Source of the DNA: CBDFKF01 sp965248765
Lineage (GTDB): Bacteria; Pseudomonadota; Alphaproteobacteria; VGEJ01
Length of the DNA: 64,000 nt
Assembly: GCA_965248765.1 (NCBI GenBank)
Contig: CBDFKF010000004.1
Location: forward strand, 62,001 to 126,000
Direction: 5' to 3'
Below, in pieces: positions 43,401 to 51,250 of the stretch. Each line of letters opens with the position of its first letter. Position 1 is the first letter of the stretch. The position numbers were made by a program, and so were the translations under genes. Under the pieces are notes generated by a model, which was given only the letters and a program-made list of their open reading frames with translations, was not told the DNA's origin and did not search any database.

Positions 43401-43660
43401 CACCCGCCCTCCCCAAGATCGAGCGCGGCGACGGGGCAGGGCAAGCCGGTGTAGCTCGTCACTTGATGCCGGATCGGATGTCCTTCAGTACCCGTCCCGT
43501 TGCACAGCAGGCACCGCTTGAAGCCGGCGCTGCCTACCACACACCCCTCGGCCACGGCGATGAGGGCGCGGGCTTCGCTCACTTTGAAGGTTGTCGCGCA
43601 TCGCCCCTCGGTCATGTCCACCCGCTCCTTCAGCGCGGCGATGTCGATGCGGTCAGTCAC
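43400..43660 (-). CDS. Hypothetical phage-type protein with CxxC
   Basis: An 86-residue protein: charged N-terminal helix (TDRIDIAALKERVDMTEG), ARALIAVAEG, and a Cys pair in RCLLCNGTGTEGH with a further Cys in LPCPVAALD. It overlaps neighbours by 1-4 nt. Function unknown. Confidence 0.55.
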   Translation of the reverse strand: MTDRIDIAALKERVDMTEGRCATTFKVSEARALIAVAEGCVVGSAGFKRCLLCNGTGTEGHPIRHQVTSYTGLPCPVAALDLGEGG

Positions 43661-43929
43661 GCGGCCTCCTGGGTGTCCGGCAGTGGTCTCAGGTGGAGAG
43701 ATGCCCGCGAACGCGGGATGGGTACCGAGGAAGCCGTACTCGGCTTTTCAGCGGTGCTCCACACACGGAGGTCGGCCGGCGTGAGAAAGCCCGCCGCGAT
43801 CTGCGCCTCGGTGTACTGGCGGGCGATCGTGTGAAACGCGAGCCGACACGCATCGCCGCAGAACCGCTTGCGCTGGCCGCGCCGCATTGCCGGCATCTCA
43901 CCCTCGCACCACGGGCAGCGCTCAGCCAT
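43657..43929 (-). CDS. Small zinc-finger protein, phage operon
   Basis: A 90-residue protein with CPWCEGEMPAMRRGQRKRFC followed by GDAC, a four-Cys zinc ribbon common in small alphaproteobacterial prophage proteins. It overlaps the J-domain gene upstream by 8 nt. Confidence 0.62.
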   Translation of the reverse strand: MAERCPWCEGEMPAMRRGQRKRFCGDACRLAFHTIARQYTEAQIAAGFLTPADLRVWSTAEKPSTASSVPIPRSRASLHLRPLPDTQEAA

Positions 43930-44487
43930 GGGCTTGGCGGGCCTCGGCGAGGGCGCGGTTCAGCGCCTGCATCTTCTCGGTCGAGCCGCCCGGCTTGTCG
44001 GGGTGATGGCGTTGCGCGAGCAAGCGGAACGCCGATTCGGCGGCCTCGAGCGGCGCGTCGGGCTTGAGGCACAAGACGTCGTACCAAGCGTCCGGTGGCG
44101 CGATCGCGGCGAAGCCGGTGAAGGCGCGCTCCATCATATGGCCACCGCCGTGGCGCTCGAGCTGGCGCATGCCCTCGATCGCGAGCGCGAGTGAACGCAG
44201 GTTGTCCAGCAAGAGCTCGTAGCGATCCTGCGCCATCGCCAACTGTCGCTTACTGAGCGTGAAGTAGACAGCAGCGCCGGGGATCATCGATATGGCGGCG
44301 CGTTGCGTAAGGCTCGCCATCGCGCCGGAGCGGTTGGTTGGTCGAGAGAACAACGCTGCGGGCCCCAAGCCGCATGAGCTCGTCGCGCAGCCGATCAACC
44401 ACGCGATCCCAGCTCTGGCTCTGCCGCCCGCCCGCCAGCGACCACGCCCGGCAGTTCGGCTCGGTGCGCGGCCAGCCCTCCGGCCAC
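43922..44487 (-). pseudogene. J-domain phage-type protein, 5'-truncated and frameshifted
   Basis: The C-terminal frame (from about 44280) encodes GAAVYFTLSKRQLAMAQDRY, an RQLERHGGGHMMERAFTGF segment and a J domain WYDVLCLKPDAPLEAAESAF with HHPD in place of HPD context (RHHPDKPGG). The preceding part (WPEGWPRT, then LMRLGARSVVLSTNQPLRRD) is in a different frame. Deleting one C from the CCCC near 44280 fuses them as HIDDP-GAAVYF. The 5' end abuts an IS1595 scrap at about 44485, so the native start may be lost. Such proteins occur in prophages and islands. They may recruit DnaK. Confidence 0.65.
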
Positions 44488-44638
44488 GGATGATGCCCTG
44501 CAGAGTTGGCTTGGAGCAGTCCGGGACGATCTCGGTATAGACTTGGCCCTGACGCTCGAAGAAGCCGAAGACGACGGTCTTGCCATAGGCACCGCGCCCG
44601 CGCCTGCCCTTGGAGCTCATGGGCCTCGCGCGAAACAG
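44480..44638 (-). mobile_element. Internal scrap of an IS1595-family (ISXO2-like) transposase
   Basis: The minus-strand frame encodes RGRGAYGKTVVFGFFERQGQ, then VYTEIVPDCSKPTLQGIIRG, characteristic of the ISXO2-like DDE domain. About 53 codons are present, without ends or catalytic triad, between the J-domain and psuG remnants. Confidence 0.7.
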
Positions 44639-44648
44639 CCGCTCCGTT

Positions 44649-45308
44649 AAGCTGAGTCGCCGCGATCTGGCAATCGCCGTTGCTGCGGGCGTGGACGGGG
44701 CAACCACGGTCGCGGCCACGATGGCATGCGCGGCGGCTGCGGGAACCGCGGTGATGGCAACCGGAGGAATCGGGGGAGTCCATCTCGGCGGGGACGAGAG
44801 CATGGACGTGTCGGCAGATCTGCAAGAGCTCGGGCGCACAGCGGTCGCCGTTGTGTGCAGCGGGGCAAAGTCAATACTCGATTTGCCGAAGACCCTCGAG
44901 GTTCTTGAGACCCTTGGCGTGCCCGTCGTTGGCTACAGGACGGACGACTTCCCGGCGTTCTTTTCTCGAAGCAGCGGATTGGCCGCGGGCTGGCGCGCCG
45001 ATACCCCGGAAACGGCGGCTCGCATGTGGCTCGCCCATCGCGCGCTGGACCTCGATGGCGGAATGGTTATAGCCAACCCCATCCCCGAGAAAATGGCGAT
45101 TGATCGTGCGGTGATCGACGAGTGGGTTACCTGTGCCTGCGTTGACGCGGAGGACAAGGGCGTCGAAGGAAAGGCGTTGACGCCGTTCCTGCTCGGTCGA
45201 CTCGCAGATCTTAGCGGCGGGCGCAGGCTAGAGGCGAATGTGGCTCTCTTGAAAAGCAACGCAAACATTGCCGCGCGCCTCGCCGTTTCTCTTTCCGCGA
45301 TGGCATAG
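44649..45308 (+). pseudogene. psuG: Pseudouridine-5'-phosphate glycosidase, N-terminally truncated
   Basis: From KLSRRDLAIAVAAGVDGATT the sequence is clearly PsuG: MATGGIGGVHLGG, DLQELGRTAVAVVCSGAKS, ILDLPKTLEVLETLGVPV, GYRTDDFPAFF and GKALTPFLLGRLADLSGGR. PsuG splits pseudouridine-5'-phosphate to uracil and ribose-5-phosphate. The family is about 300 residues; the first 80 or so (with substrate-site residues) are absent, replaced by the IS1595 scrap. A start at 44610 would be inside that scrap. No psuK kinase gene is adjacent. Confidence 0.8.
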
Positions 45309-45350
45309 CGGCCAGTCCCCAGACCGTGTGACGCACAGGCCTTTATGCGG

Positions 45351-45716
45351 CTAGTCGATAGCCCGGCGCAGCAATTCTCCGAGACCGCGTACCATCGCCG
45401 TCTCGGCACTGGAGCGATCGGTCTCGAGGGAGGGCCCGCCGGAGTGGACGTGCGGCTCAGGTCGGGCTGCTCGGACGCCGGCCAGGGCCCAGAGAGCAAG
45501 CCGCCGAGTAGCAGCGCGTAAGGCCTGTTGGGCGGTTCTGATTTCCTCGTCGTGGTAGGAGGTGCGGTGGAACTTGCGGCCGTCCGCCGGCGACCAATTT
45601 GACGGGGAATCAAGGGCCTGAACGGCGTCGAGCGCCGTGAGCGCTCGCCGCGCTAATGCGTCGAGTTGGGTGACGCGCCAGGCGTCAAAACGATAGTGCG
45701 CACAACTTTCGCTCAC
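45351..45716 (-). CDS. Hypothetical island protein
   Basis: A 121-residue protein with a GTG start, Arg/Ala-rich and helical (LDALARRALTALDAVQALDS, AQQALRAATRRLALWALAG). No family recognised. It is preceded by an AT-rich stretch containing a palindrome that could hold its promoter. It is transcribed in the same direction as, and downstream of, the S24 repressor. Confidence 0.45.
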   Translation of the reverse strand: MSESCAHYRFDAWRVTQLDALARRALTALDAVQALDSPSNWSPADGRKFHRTSYHDEEIRTAQQALRAATRRLALWALAGVRAARPEPHVHSGGPSLETDRSSAETAMVRGLGELLRRAID

Positions 45717-45730
45717 CGACTACATATATC

Positions 45731-45743
45731 ATAACAATGTTAT
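45731..45743. promoter_or_regulatory. 13-bp palindrome in an AT-rich gap (candidate repressor operator)
   Basis: ATAACA-A-TGTTAT lies in a 57-bp gap (45717-45772) that is strikingly AT-rich for this window (TATATATCAT..., TTATTATATC). It is next to a phage-type repressor gene, which makes an operator plausible. Confidence 0.35.
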
Positions 45744-45772
45744 TATATCAATAAAATGATACGGCGCAGGCA

Positions 45773-46471
45773 CTATTCCTCTGGCTGATAAGCACCGACC
45801 ACCGTCGCCGTCACGTTAACCTCTTCCACATCACTCTCGCTGGCGTGGAGCTCGACGTCCGGTGGCCAAGGAATCAGCAGTGGTTGCTGATGCTCCGGAT
45901 GGTCGGAGCGAGGCCAAAGCCACGCCCGCCCGTCGGCATCGAACGCCAGCTCCTTCACGGTCGCCTCCACGAGACCATCTCTGTTCCGACGCTCAACGAT
46001 GACGCGGTCCCCAGACCGCAATTCTCGCTGGAGCTGTGCGAGCGGCATACACACGAGAATGGTGCCTTCGGGGTAGCGAAGGTTCAACGACGGTCCGTTG
46101 ACGAGCAAGCCGAATACGCCGTCTGGCCCGCGCGGTCTGGGCACCGTGATGCGGAATTGATCCTCGGGCGGCCATTCGAGCGCCTCAACCCAGTTGCCCG
46201 CCTCCACAGTGCCGACGACGGTAACCGCCTGGACCGGGCCCGACAGCCGAACCGGCACCTCGCCGGTCAACTCGGATACGGGGCGGGCCGCCGCGCGCGC
46301 CAGGGCCTCGAGCGTCGGTTGGGAGAGCGAATCCGACCGCTTGTGCAGAAAGTTATAGAGAGCTGACGGCGAAACGCCGGCTGCACGTGCCCATGGCGCC
46401 GGTTTCAACGCCAGGGCATCTACGAACCGCAACAGCGCCTCGCGACGGCGGTCGGCATCATCCTCGGCCAT
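45773..46471 (-). CDS. Phage-type repressor, HTH plus S24/LexA-like peptidase
   Basis: A 232-residue protein. The N-terminal HTH (about 10-70) has PWARAAGVSPSALYNFLHKR and LSQPTLEALARAAARPV. The C-terminal S24 domain has FGLLVNGPSLNLRYPEGTIL (catalytic Ser position) and GDRVIVERR...EATVKELAF (catalytic Lys position). CI/LexA-type repressors of this build self-cleave on RecA activation and hold prophage genes silent. It diverges from the small HTH gene at 46589, across an AT-rich region that should carry operators. Confidence 0.85.
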   Translation of the reverse strand: MAEDDADRRREALLRFVDALALKPAPWARAAGVSPSALYNFLHKRSDSLSQPTLEALARAAARPVSELTGEVPVRLSGPVQAVTVVGTVEAGNWVEALEWPPEDQFRITVPRPRGPDGVFGLLVNGPSLNLRYPEGTILVCMPLAQLQRELRSGDRVIVERRNRDGLVEATVKELAFDADGRAWLWPRSDHPEHQQPLLIPWPPDVELHASESDVEEVNVTATVVGAYQPEE

Positions 46472-46588
46472 CGGACTCCCTCAGAAGCATACTCTATTTG
46501 TTCACATTCCCATGACACCAATCATTTGACAATATCATAATCATGGTAAATCCTCAAAAAAGTAACAGGCCCGAACAGCACGGGCAGC
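46472..46588. promoter_or_regulatory. Divergent promoter/operator region of the island repressor
   Basis: An AT-rich 117-bp gap between the divergent repressor and HTH gene. TTGACA at 46526-46531 on the plus strand is a perfect -35. A -10 at normal spacing is weak (TAAATC, 46547-46552). ATATCATAATCATGGTAA here resembles ATATCATAACAATG at 45727-45740, a possible shared operator half-site. Confidence 0.4.
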
Positions 46589-46768
46589 ATGAAGCGACGA
46601 TGGACCGCACAGGAGGAGCAGCTCCTATGGGAGCTGTGGACTTTCGATTTGGCGGTCGGAGAGATCGCCCGGCGCCTCGGCCGCACACCGGCGGCCGTTA
46701 ACCATCGTGCTGTGTCGCGTCTGCGCCTGTCGGCCCGCGCCGGCCGGCCCTGCAGACGGCGAGCGTGA
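46589..46768 (+). CDS. 59-residue SANT/GcrA-like HTH protein
   Basis: An ATG at 46589 opens a 59-codon frame with KRRWTAQEEQLLWELWTFDL, EIARRLGRTPAAVNHRAVSR and a basic tail, i.e. a Myb/SANT-like or GcrA-type three-helix DNA-binding domain (W-x12-W-type spacing, then a recognition helix TPAAVNHRA). It is the first gene diverging from the S24 repressor, the place for a Cro-like or early activator gene. Confidence 0.62.
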   Translation: MKRRWTAQEEQLLWELWTFDLAVGEIARRLGRTPAAVNHRAVSRLRLSARAGRPCRRRA

Positions 46769-46934
46769 GGCTGGTGCCAGTGAGCGCAAGTGCCTCAAAT
46801 GTGGCGTCTCGTTTCTGAGTTCGCACATCGGCAACCGTGTCTGCGCCTCCTGCAAGCTCAGCGAGGAGTGGCCCTCCGGATCCGACTACAGCTTTCTCCC
46901 ACCATCGCGCCACCGTCGGCACGATTCGGAATAG
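46707..46934 (+). CDS. Small zinc-finger protein
   Basis: A frame with CLKCGVSFLSSHIGNRVCAS, a C-x2-C...C-x2-C zinc ribbon typical of small prophage proteins. The only usual start codon in frame is GTG 46707, inside the preceding HTH gene (62-nt overlap). The true start is unclear and the residues before about 24 are probably a shadow of that gene. Confidence 0.5.
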   Translation: MLCRVCACRPAPAGPADGEREAGASERKCLKCGVSFLSSHIGNRVCASCKLSEEWPSGSDYSFLPPSRHRRHDSE

Positions 46935-46975
46935 CGTGCATGTGCCGACACGCGCGAGTGAGCTGACGGCTGTCG

Positions 46976-47542
46976 ATGCGATCGACGAACCGTCGGCGCG
47001 GCCGGCCGAGAAAGGAGCCCCACGGACCGGATCGTGGGACGCCCGAGGCGCGGCGAAAGCGGCGGGAGTTGGTCGGGTCAGGAAATCCGTCGCTCGCGGC
47101 TTATCCCCTCGGCGTCCTTCTCGCGCGGGGCCATATCTCGCAAGCACAACACGATGCGGGATCTCGCTACGCGGGATGTCGCTACGCGTGGCTGCGAGGA
47201 CGCGCGCTTGGCAGCACAACGACTCGCGGGATGTTCAAGCTCATTTTCCCTTCTGGCCCGATCCCGGACACGACGCAAGCGGTCCAAGCGTCGGTCGAGT
47301 ATCGATGGCGAGAGGCAAGCGAAGCGCTGGCCGGCGAAGGAGGCCGTCGACCACGTCGCCGTCTATCAAAGGCTTCCCCGTTGGCTGAGCACCCAAAGCG
47401 CCTTAGCGGTCCGGCCTGCGCGACCCGCCGATACGCGGGCACGCGAGCCCCTGATCGCCGGTCTCCAAGGTTTGGTAGCACATTTTCGTATCGACTCACG
47501 ATATCCGGCGGCTCCGGTGGCGGCTCCCAGCGCAGCCAATGA
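46976..47542 (+). CDS. Conserved island/prophage hypothetical protein
   Basis: A 188-residue basic protein. RRGRPRKEPHGPDRGTPEAR, LAAYPLGVLLARGHISQAQH and RYAWLRGRALG form a pattern I associate with alphaproteobacterial phage-island hypothetical proteins. A 15-bp tandem duplication (GGGATCTCGCTACGC / GGGATGTCGCTACGC, 47158-47187) inserts an extra RYAxx unit. Residues after about 110 are low-complexity and Arg/Ser-rich. Function unknown. Confidence 0.5.
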   Translation: MRSTNRRRGRPRKEPHGPDRGTPEARRKRRELVGSGNPSLAAYPLGVLLARGHISQAQHDAGSRYAGCRYAWLRGRALGSTTTRGMFKLIFPSGPIPDTTQAVQASVEYRWREASEALAGEGGRRPRRRLSKASPLAEHPKRLSGPACATRRYAGTRAPDRRSPRFGSTFSYRLTISGGSGGGSQRSQ

Positions 47543-47689
47543 CCCAACATGACGCTTGACGAAAACGAACCAGCGTTACATTATCATAAATATGAGCTAG
47601 CGCAGTGCGCGTTCGCAGCCCCAAGTTACGCGATTGAGTCCAGCCACCGCCCTCCGTCACTTCGTTCACATTCTTGCTGTCAACGGCGT

Positions 47690-47726
47690 CGTAAAAATGT
47701 ACCGGCGCGGCGGCGTAAAAATGTAC
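47690..47726. repeat. Direct repeats resembling an IS21-family end
   Basis: CGTAAAAATGTAC occurs exactly at 47690-47702 and 47714-47726 (24-bp period), preceded by TGTCAACGG. IS21-type elements carry such tandem GTAAAAATGTAC end repeats. No istA/istB is nearby, so this is a solo end. The gap 47543-47799 holds nothing else I recognise. Confidence 0.45.
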
Positions 47727-47799
47727 TGCGGGCTGGGTGGTAGCTTGTCCCCGTAGTCCACGGGAGGGACCCGCGCGCGGGGCGACGCGCCCTCTGTGC

Positions 47800-48016
47800 G
47801 CGGACGTCGAGTTCGGCGGTCGGCTCACGGCGCTTCTGGACGATATCGAACAAGAGCTGCCGATCGGCTACGTGCTCGACTACGCCACCTATCAGCCTGA
47901 GCTGATTGTAGCAGCCGTGGAGAGCGCGGTATCCAACGTCTATCAGACGCTCGCGATCGTGCTGGCGGTGATCACGCTGTTCCTGGGCCTCCGTACCGGT
48001 CTGATCGTCGGCTCCT
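47800..48016 (+). pseudogene. Fragment of an RND efflux transporter permease
   Basis: The frame encodes LLDDIEQELPIGYVLDYATY, QPELIVAAVESAVSNVYQTL, then a hydrophobic AIVLAVITLFLGLRTGLIVG, matching the end of a periplasmic porter segment and transmembrane helix 2 of AcrB/HAE1-HME-type pumps. It breaks off at about 48016. About 70 codons of a protein normally over 1000 residues. Confidence 0.72.
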
Positions 48017-48108
48017 TCGCGGATGATTCAGATCCCCCTCTATCTTGCCGCTTGCTGCGTTTTGATGCATAGTGATGCGCAAGTCTAATTGGTCGACTGT
48101 GTGCGAAC

Positions 48109-48312
48109 GTGAAACCTTCAAAGCCTACTAGAATCACCGTCAGCCTTCGTAATGAAGAGTACGCCGAGCTCACGGCATTGGCGGAGCAGCACGATGTGTC
48201 TCTTTCGCGGGTCACACGACAAGCGATCATCGAGTTCTTGATCCGCCACGCGAGAGGCGAAGCGCAGCTCCCGCTGGAGCTTCCCGCAACCGACCAAAGC
48301 GCCCGCGGCTAA
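48109..48312 (+). CDS. Ribbon-helix-helix (CopG/Arc-type) protein upstream of the R-M gene
   Basis: A 67-residue protein (GTG start) with RITVSLRNEEYAELTALAEQ and VSLSRVTRQAIIEFLIRHAR, an RHH fold. It lies 15 nt upstream of the restriction-modification gene on the same strand. It could regulate that gene in the way C proteins do, though those are normally HTH proteins, or be an orphan antitoxin-like regulator. Confidence 0.75.
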   Translation: MKPSKPTRITVSLRNEEYAELTALAEQHDVSLSRVTRQAIIEFLIRHARGEAQLPLELPATDQSARG

Positions 48313-48327
48313 CGGAGGCGTGTCGCG

Positions 48328-50844
48328 GTGCCAACGGAACTAGTCGATACCGCCGATTTTCACCGACTCGACAATTCGAGACGGCTAGATCCGAAACGCC
48401 GGTCGGGCCTGGGGCAACACATGACGCCTGCTCCGATTGGACGGTTCATGGCGATGTTGTTCGATGACCTGTCCGGCGACTTGCGCCTGCTCGACCCCGG
48501 GGCGGGCGTCGGTACGTTGACCGTGGCGATGGCCGAACGATGCTCTCGGGAATCGAAAAAGACCCGATCTTTGTCCCTGGCCTGTTTCGAGATCGACTCG
48601 GTCCTGATCGAGAGACTGCGCGGGACCCTGCGCGATGTGCACGCCCAATACGAGGCGGCCGAAGTCGCCGTCACGAGCAAGATTTACTCGCACGACTTCA
48701 TCCTGGGCGGAACGCCCGATTCTCAGGAGGATCTGTTCGAAGCGACGCCGGGCGGACCTGGCCCGTTTACCCACGTAATCATGAACCCACCTTACAAACG
48801 CATAGGCTCCTCTTCCGATCACCGACGAGCTCTGAGGTCCGCAGGCATCGAAACGTCCAACCTCTACACCGGCTTCATGTATCTGGCGGCCAAGCAGCTC
48901 CAGGAAGGCGGAGAAATGGTCGCCATCGTGCCCCGTTCCTTCTGTAACGGCCCGTACTTCAAACCTTTCAGAGAACAATTCTTCTCCATGATGAGCCTGC
49001 TCCACGTCCACGTTTTCGAGAAGCGCAACTCGGCCTTCAAAGCCAATGGGGTACTCCAGGAGAACATCATCATTTATGCTGTCAAGGGGGCCGTGCCGCC
49101 GGAGGTTACGGTGACGACGAGCGCAGGAGCGGACTTCGAGTTCGACCCGGTGTCCGGCGCATGCATCGGGGAAGTGATGACTCAACGGAGCGTCGCCTAC
49201 GATTCAGTGATCAGGCCGGATGACCCCGACCGGTTCGTTCACATTGCAGCCACTCACCAGGAGCAGGAAATCGCGGACCGGCTGAGCTGCTTCACGGCTC
49301 GGTTGGCTGACCTCGGCCTTGAGGTATCGACCGGTCCGGTGGTCGATTTTCGTCTCCGGGACGATCTGCGGACCGACATGACAAAGGATTCGGTGCCCCT
49401 CTTGTACGCCTCCAATTTTCGGAGCGGCGTCGTCGAGTGGCCGGTGGACACGAAGAAGCCGAACGCCATCGCAGCCACCGAGCAGAGTCGAAAGTGGCTG
49501 TGGCCGAACCGCGGATGCTATGTCGTGACGCGACGCTTCACGTCGAAGGAAGAGCGGCGTCGTGTCGTCGCAACGGTGTATCCTTCGAATCTGCCGGGCG
49601 AATTGATCGGGTTCGAGAACCACCTGAATGTATTCCACGCACGGCAGGCAGGCGTTTCTCCGTCTCTGGCCGCGGGCCTCTGTGTTTACCTGAACAGCAG
49701 CCTGGTCGATCGGTTCTTTCGTCAATTCAACGGACATACGCAGGTCAACGCTTCGGACTTGCGCTCCTTGCGCTACCCGGATCGAGAGGTTCTGGAACGC
49801 ATCGGCGAAGAAACCGACGGCACCGCTCTCTCCCAACGGGAGGTTGACAGTTTGATCGAAGGCGAGCTCGAGCACATGACAGACGACAACGATCCGCTGC
49901 TTGGACAGCAAAAGATAGATGAAGCCCTTGAGATTCTGAAGGCTCTCGGCATGCCTCGTGGTCAACAGAATGAACGCTCGGCGTTGACCCTTCTGGCGCT
50001 TGTCGGCCTGCCGCCGTCCGGTACCTGGCGGCAACTGGAGCGGCCTCTAATTGGAATCACACCGGTCATGGATTATTGCCGTAACCACTATGGACGGGAA
50101 TACGCCCCGAACACCCGAGAGACGTTTCGTCGGCAAACAATGCATCAGTTCGTCGAAGCCGGCATCGCGGTCTACAACCCGGACGGTCCAGGTCGGCCGG
50201 TGAACAGCCCGAAAGCGTGTTACCAGATTACCCAGGAAGCTGTCGAAGTAATCCGGACCCACGGGACACCGGCATGGGGCTCGGCGCTGGATGCGTATCT
50301 TCAGGGGCAGGAAACGCTCGCGACCAAGTGGGCGAAGCCACGAGAGATGGAAATGATCCCTGTCCGAATTGCGGAAAATCACGAAATTCGCCTGACGCCC
50401 GGCACACACAGCGAGTTGATCAGACAGATCATTACCGAGTTCGCACCGCGGTTCGCACCCGCGGCCGAGGTCATCTATGTAGGAGATACGGGAGACAAGA
50501 TCGGTTACTTCCAGGAACTGCGCCTTGCCGAGTTGGGTGTCGAGGTCTATCAGCATGGGAAAATGCCGGATGTTGTTCTCTACTTTGAGAAGAAGGGCTG
50601 GCTGCTTCTCATCGAATCTGTGACCAGCCACGGTCCGGTTGATGCAAAGCGCCACAACGAGCTGGCGGCTCTTTTCTCGGATGCGACCCCTGGGCTCGTC
50701 TATGTCACCGCGTTTCCGGACCGAGGCGTCATGACCAGATACCTCGGCGACATTTCATGGGAAACCGAGGTCTGGTGCGCCGACGCACCGACGCACCTCA
50801 TTCATTTCGACGGAGAGCGGTTTCTGGGACCCTACTGCGACTAG
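48328..50844 (+). CDS. Fused adenine-N6 methyltransferase / BsuBI-PstI-type restriction endonuclease
   Basis: An 838-residue protein. The N-terminal Eco57I-like methyltransferase has GQHMTP (motif X) at 30-34, LDPGAGVGTL (motif I) at 55-64, FEID at 87-90 and catalytic NPPYKRIG at 153-160. A target-recognition-like region follows to about 500. The C-terminal half resembles BsuBI/PstI endonucleases: helper domain near 580-640 (MDYCRNHYGREYAPNTRETF, RRQTMHQFVEAG) and nuclease core with GDTGDK at 719, KMPDVVLYF (Asp748) and LIESVTSHGP (Glu763). PstI-family enzymes cut CTGCAG, but this one's site is unknown. GTG start with GGAGG upstream. Single-chain R-M fusions usually need no separate methylase. 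Confidence 0.85.
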   Translation: MPTELVDTADFHRLDNSRRLDPKRRSGLGQHMTPAPIGRFMAMLFDDLSGDLRLLDPGAGVGTLTVAMAERCSRESKKTRSLSLACFEIDSVLIERLRGTLRDVHAQYEAAEVAVTSKIYSHDFILGGTPDSQEDLFEATPGGPGPFTHVIMNPPYKRIGSSSDHRRALRSAGIETSNLYTGFMYLAAKQLQEGGEMVAIVPRSFCNGPYFKPFREQFFSMMSLLHVHVFEKRNSAFKANGVLQENIIIYAVKGAVPPEVTVTTSAGADFEFDPVSGACIGEVMTQRSVAYDSVIRPDDPDRFVHIAATHQEQEIADRLSCFTARLADLGLEVSTGPVVDFRLRDDLRTDMTKDSVPLLYASNFRSGVVEWPVDTKKPNAIAATEQSRKWLWPNRGCYVVTRRFTSKEERRRVVATVYPSNLPGELIGFENHLNVFHARQAGVSPSLAAGLCVYLNSSLVDRFFRQFNGHTQVNASDLRSLRYPDREVLERIGEETDGTALSQREVDSLIEGELEHMTDDNDPLLGQQKIDEALEILKALGMPRGQQNERSALTLLALVGLPPSGTWRQLERPLIGITPVMDYCRNHYGREYAPNTRETFRRQTMHQFVEAGIAVYNPDGPGRPVNSPKACYQITQEAVEVIRTHGTPAWGSALDAYLQGQETLATKWAKPREMEMIPVRIAENHEIRLTPGTHSELIRQIITEFAPRFAPAAEVIYVGDTGDKIGYFQELRLAELGVEVYQHGKMPDVVLYFEKKGWLLLIESVTSHGPVDAKRHNELAALFSDATPGLVYVTAFPDRGVMTRYLGDISWETEVWCADAPTHLIHFDGERFLGPYCD

Positions 50845-50868
50845 TTTGCCACCAATTTAGACAAGACC

Positions 50869-51195
50869 ATGGCCACGTCGGGTGTCGGCAACGCCGCGCT
50901 GGAAGATATTCGCGCCGGGCTGATGCCCGTCGCCGGAACGGGTAACTGCTCTGACGTCGCGGTCATCGATGCGAACAGCAGACGCTTCTCGTGGCCGAAG
51001 GTCTCGCACTACGGTGATGACGCAATGCGGGACCACATGCACCAAGTCGTCAATCGAGTCCCCGCATCAGGCATTTCGTCTCCTCATTGGCCTGCTGAGG
51101 TCGTACTCACAGTCGCCCCTTCTATTGAACGTTGCATCGACCAGAAACTTAAAGCGATCAGCCTGTTCCCCGTCAGCGCTTATGGGACAAATTGA
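50869..51195 (+). CDS. Hypothetical gene fragment before IS3
   Basis: An ATG at 50869 opens 108 codons. DVAVIDANSRRFSWPKVSHY and DDAMRDHMHQVVNRV look protein-like, but the last third does not, and the frame stops 11 nt before the IS3 left end. Probably a truncated gene. The rest of 50845-51205 shows nothing else. Confidence 0.35.
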   Translation: MATSGVGNAALEDIRAGLMPVAGTGNCSDVAVIDANSRRFSWPKVSHYGDDAMRDHMHQVVNRVPASGISSPHWPAEVVLTVAPSIERCIDQKLKAISLFPVSAYGTN

Positions 51196-51205
51196 GGTAA
51201 TTGGA

Positions 51206-51228
51206 TAACGGAGGATTTCTGGCTCATC
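51206..51228 (+). repeat. Left terminal inverted repeat of the IS3 element
   Basis: TAACGGAGG then TCTGGCTCATC, matched by the right end (reverse complement of 52642-52663) with a 2-nt gap. Confidence 0.65.
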
Positions 51229-51250
51229 GTAGTGACCGAAGGGAACGAAG

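Noticed and set aside
47670..47730. CRISPR-like direct repeats
   Set aside because: Only two 13-bp copies 24 bp apart, matching an IS21-type end; no repeat-spacer array occurs in the window.
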